This document shows, one piece after another, positions 14,162-15,273 of a stretch of 15,273 nucleotides of DNA; the first letter of the stretch is position 1, and each line of letters opens with the position of its first letter. The notes below the pieces were generated by a model. The model worked only from the letters and a program-made list of their open reading frames with translations. It ran no database searches and was not told the DNA's origin. Position numbers and translations under genes: made by a program. Origin of the DNA: JAAOZN01 sp964421575 (GTDB taxonomy: Archaea > Thermoproteota > Nitrososphaeria > Nitrososphaerales > JAAOZN01); NCBI GenBank assembly GCA_964421575.1, contig CAYQXI010000034.1, positions 1 to 15,273 on the forward strand. Direction: 5' to 3'.

Positions 14162-14458
14162 TTATAGGCCTAGACCCGATCTGACCTCTGGACTCATCCT
14201 ATCTGGTGTCCAGCGCTCGTTGACTAAAGTTACATCGACATTCTTTACACCTTCAACGCTGAGCACTGCTTCCTTTACTTGCTGCACCAGATATGCTCTC
14301 ATTGGGCAGGCGGGTGCGGTTAAGATCATTTTTATCTTCACATTGCCGTCCTCAACCTTTAGATCGTAGATCAGCCCTAGATCGACTATATTGATCGGGA
14401 TTTCTGGGTCATAGCAGTTTCTTAGGGCTTCAAGGACCTTTTCTTTTAAATCAGCCAA
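14162..14458 (-). CDS. MIP18/DUF59 family Fe-S assembly protein (SufT/PaaD-like)
   Basis: This small protein matches the MIP18 family, which helps deliver iron-sulfur clusters to target enzymes. It has DPEIPINIVDLGLIYDL (17-33) and TAPACPMRAYL (48-58) with the conserved cysteine C51. The 98-aa length is typical of a stand-alone domain. The C-terminal tail (NERWTPDRMSPEVRSGLGL) is characteristic of archaeal members. The start is TTG at 14456-14458; an ATG just upstream is out of use because TAA follows it directly. The leader is probably short. A nearby role in maturing the Fe-S proteins coded around it (CODH, DUF2148) is plausible but not shown. Confidence 0.9.
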   Translation of the reverse strand: MADLKEKVLEALRNCYDPEIPINIVDLGLIYDLKVEDGNVKIKMILTAPACPMRAYLVQQVKEAVLSVEGVKNVDVTLVNERWTPDRMSPEVRSGLGL

Positions 14459-14514
14459 TTACATCGACCACACCTAATACTGCGTTAGTGGTAGATATTA
14501 TCTTTTCGCTCTAG

Positions 14515-15273
14515 CTAAGGCGGTAGGAATAGTAGTTTTTCAGCTGGAAGTAGTTTGTTAAGCTGTTCAGCAAAGAGCATATAGAGAGCGCCTTTGAGCA
14601 TGCGTATCGGTGATAGGCTCTTCTCCAACTCTTCGTTAGATGATAGTCTTCTTATCTGCTTCTTCGCGTTAATCTCAATCTTTCTTTTAGCTTTCTTCAT
14701 CAGATCAGCATATACTTTCGCTGGCTCTAAACCCTTCTCTTCAGCCTTAATCAGAGCCTTGACCGCTAAACGACCACTTAGAGCAGCGTTATCCATTCCT
14801 ACACCTCGATACAAATCAACCAAACCAGCAGCATCACCGACAAGCAAAACATTTCCTTCACCAAAGTAAACGATATTCTTTAGGGTTGAGGAGAAGCCTT
14901 CTTTCCTAACGACCTCGCCTCTCAGCCTATACCTTTTCTTAACATATTCATAGAAGGTCTTTGCGTAGTGTAGAGGGTTCTCCTTAGCACCGGTTCCTAT
15001 CACCCATTTATCGTCCTTCAGATACACCCAAGCGAACATCAAAGGCGAAAACTCCTTCCGATAAAACATGTATAGGGTGTTGGGATCTAGATCTGCTTCG
15101 CCAACAAGATAGTAGTTTACTGTAGCGCCTGTAGCTCTTCTCTCAAAGTCTTGTGGGCGTAGCCTTCTTCTGATCGTTGAGAGCATACCGTCAGCGCCGA
15201 TGAGGGAGCGTGCTCTAACTTCCTTCACAGTATTCTGCTTAAGCAGCTTAACAGTTACACCATTTCCTTCTCC
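14515..15273 (-). CDS. Geranylgeranyl reductase-family FAD-dependent oxidoreductase, N-terminus outside window
   Basis: These flavoproteins saturate the isoprenoid chains of archaeal lipids; some act on other substrates. Seen here are EVRARSLIGADGMLSTIRRR, the end of the first FAD-binding region, and GEGNVLLVGDAAGLVDLYRG, the GD box that contacts the FAD ribityl chain, followed by a helical C-terminus. The frame stays open to the window edge (15273), and the residues before the internal GTG at 15228 (GVTVKLLKQNT) fit the family. The GTG is therefore not the start, and the N-terminal GxGxxG domain lies beyond the window. The usual GRGI-type ending of the GD motif reads YRGVGMDNA here, a small variation. 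A basic, lysine-rich helix near the end may touch the membrane. Confidence 0.85.
   Translation of the reverse strand, partial: GEGNGVTVKLLKQNTVKEVRARSLIGADGMLSTIRRRLRPQDFERRATGATVNYYLVGEADLDPNTLYMFYRKEFSPLMFAWVYLKDDKWVIGTGAKENPLHYAKTFYEYVKKRYRLRGEVVRKEGFSSTLKNIVYFGEGNVLLVGDAAGLVDLYRGVGMDNAALSGRLAVKALIKAEEKGLEPAKVYADLMKKAKRKIEINAKKQIRRLSSNEELEKSLSPIRMLKGALYMLFAEQLNKLLPAEKLLFLPP

Noticed and set aside
1..15273. CRISPR array, transposon or prophage signature
   Set aside because: No regularly spaced direct repeats, transposase or integrase motifs, or terminal repeats were seen. Gene content is housekeeping and core metabolism with no visible transfer boundary.

Overview
The window looks like chromosomal DNA from an archaeon of the phylum Thermoproteota. 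The evidence is archaeal-type uS12, uS7 and elongation factor 1A, a CODH alpha/epsilon pair of the archaeal Cdh type, geranylgeranyl-reductase-like and MIP18-family genes, and TATA boxes 24-33 bases upstream of several starts. Several of those genes look leaderless, and TTG or GTG starts are common. From memory, the EF1A reads closest to the Nitrososphaeria/Aigarchaeota/Bathyarchaeia side of the phylum; a tree would be needed to settle this. No mobile element, CRISPR array, rRNA or tRNA was seen.

Left part (1-5222): the 3' part of a V4R-domain gene runs in from the left edge on the + strand. Then, on the - strand, come a 77-aa orphan, a class II aldolase with its own TATA box, and a four-gene operon. 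The operon is transcribed from about 5200 down to 1552: FmdE-like protein with zinc ribbon, anchored substrate-binding protein, FecCD-type permease, FecE-type ATPase. It reads as an uptake system for a metal or metal chelate, possibly linked to Mo/W or Ni enzymes.

Middle (5223-9975): a divergent promoter region leads to dihydroorotase (+). Its 3' end overlaps a convergent thioredoxin-like gene (-) by 45 bases. The information-processing block follows: rps12 (leaderless), rps7, then EF1A with its own promoter behind two back-to-back inverted repeats. The EF1A carries SKFD where GTPases have NKxD.

Right part (9976-15273): cdhA and cdhB encode the alpha and epsilon subunits of the Ni-Fe CO dehydrogenase of the Wood-Ljungdahl pathway, with all C-cluster ligands present. 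The acetyl-CoA synthase and corrinoid protein genes are not beside them. Six bases past cdhB, tail to tail, lie a DUF2148 iron-sulfur protein and a SagB-like nitroreductase (- strand), then a MIP18/DUF59 Fe-S assembly protein and the 3' part of a geranylgeranyl-reductase-family flavoprotein running off the right edge.

Taken together the window suggests an anaerobic, iron-sulfur-rich lifestyle: CO dehydrogenase, Fe-S carriers, an Fe-S assembly factor, a metal importer and thiol redox proteins. All gaps between genes are under 200 bases and are described below where they hold something.
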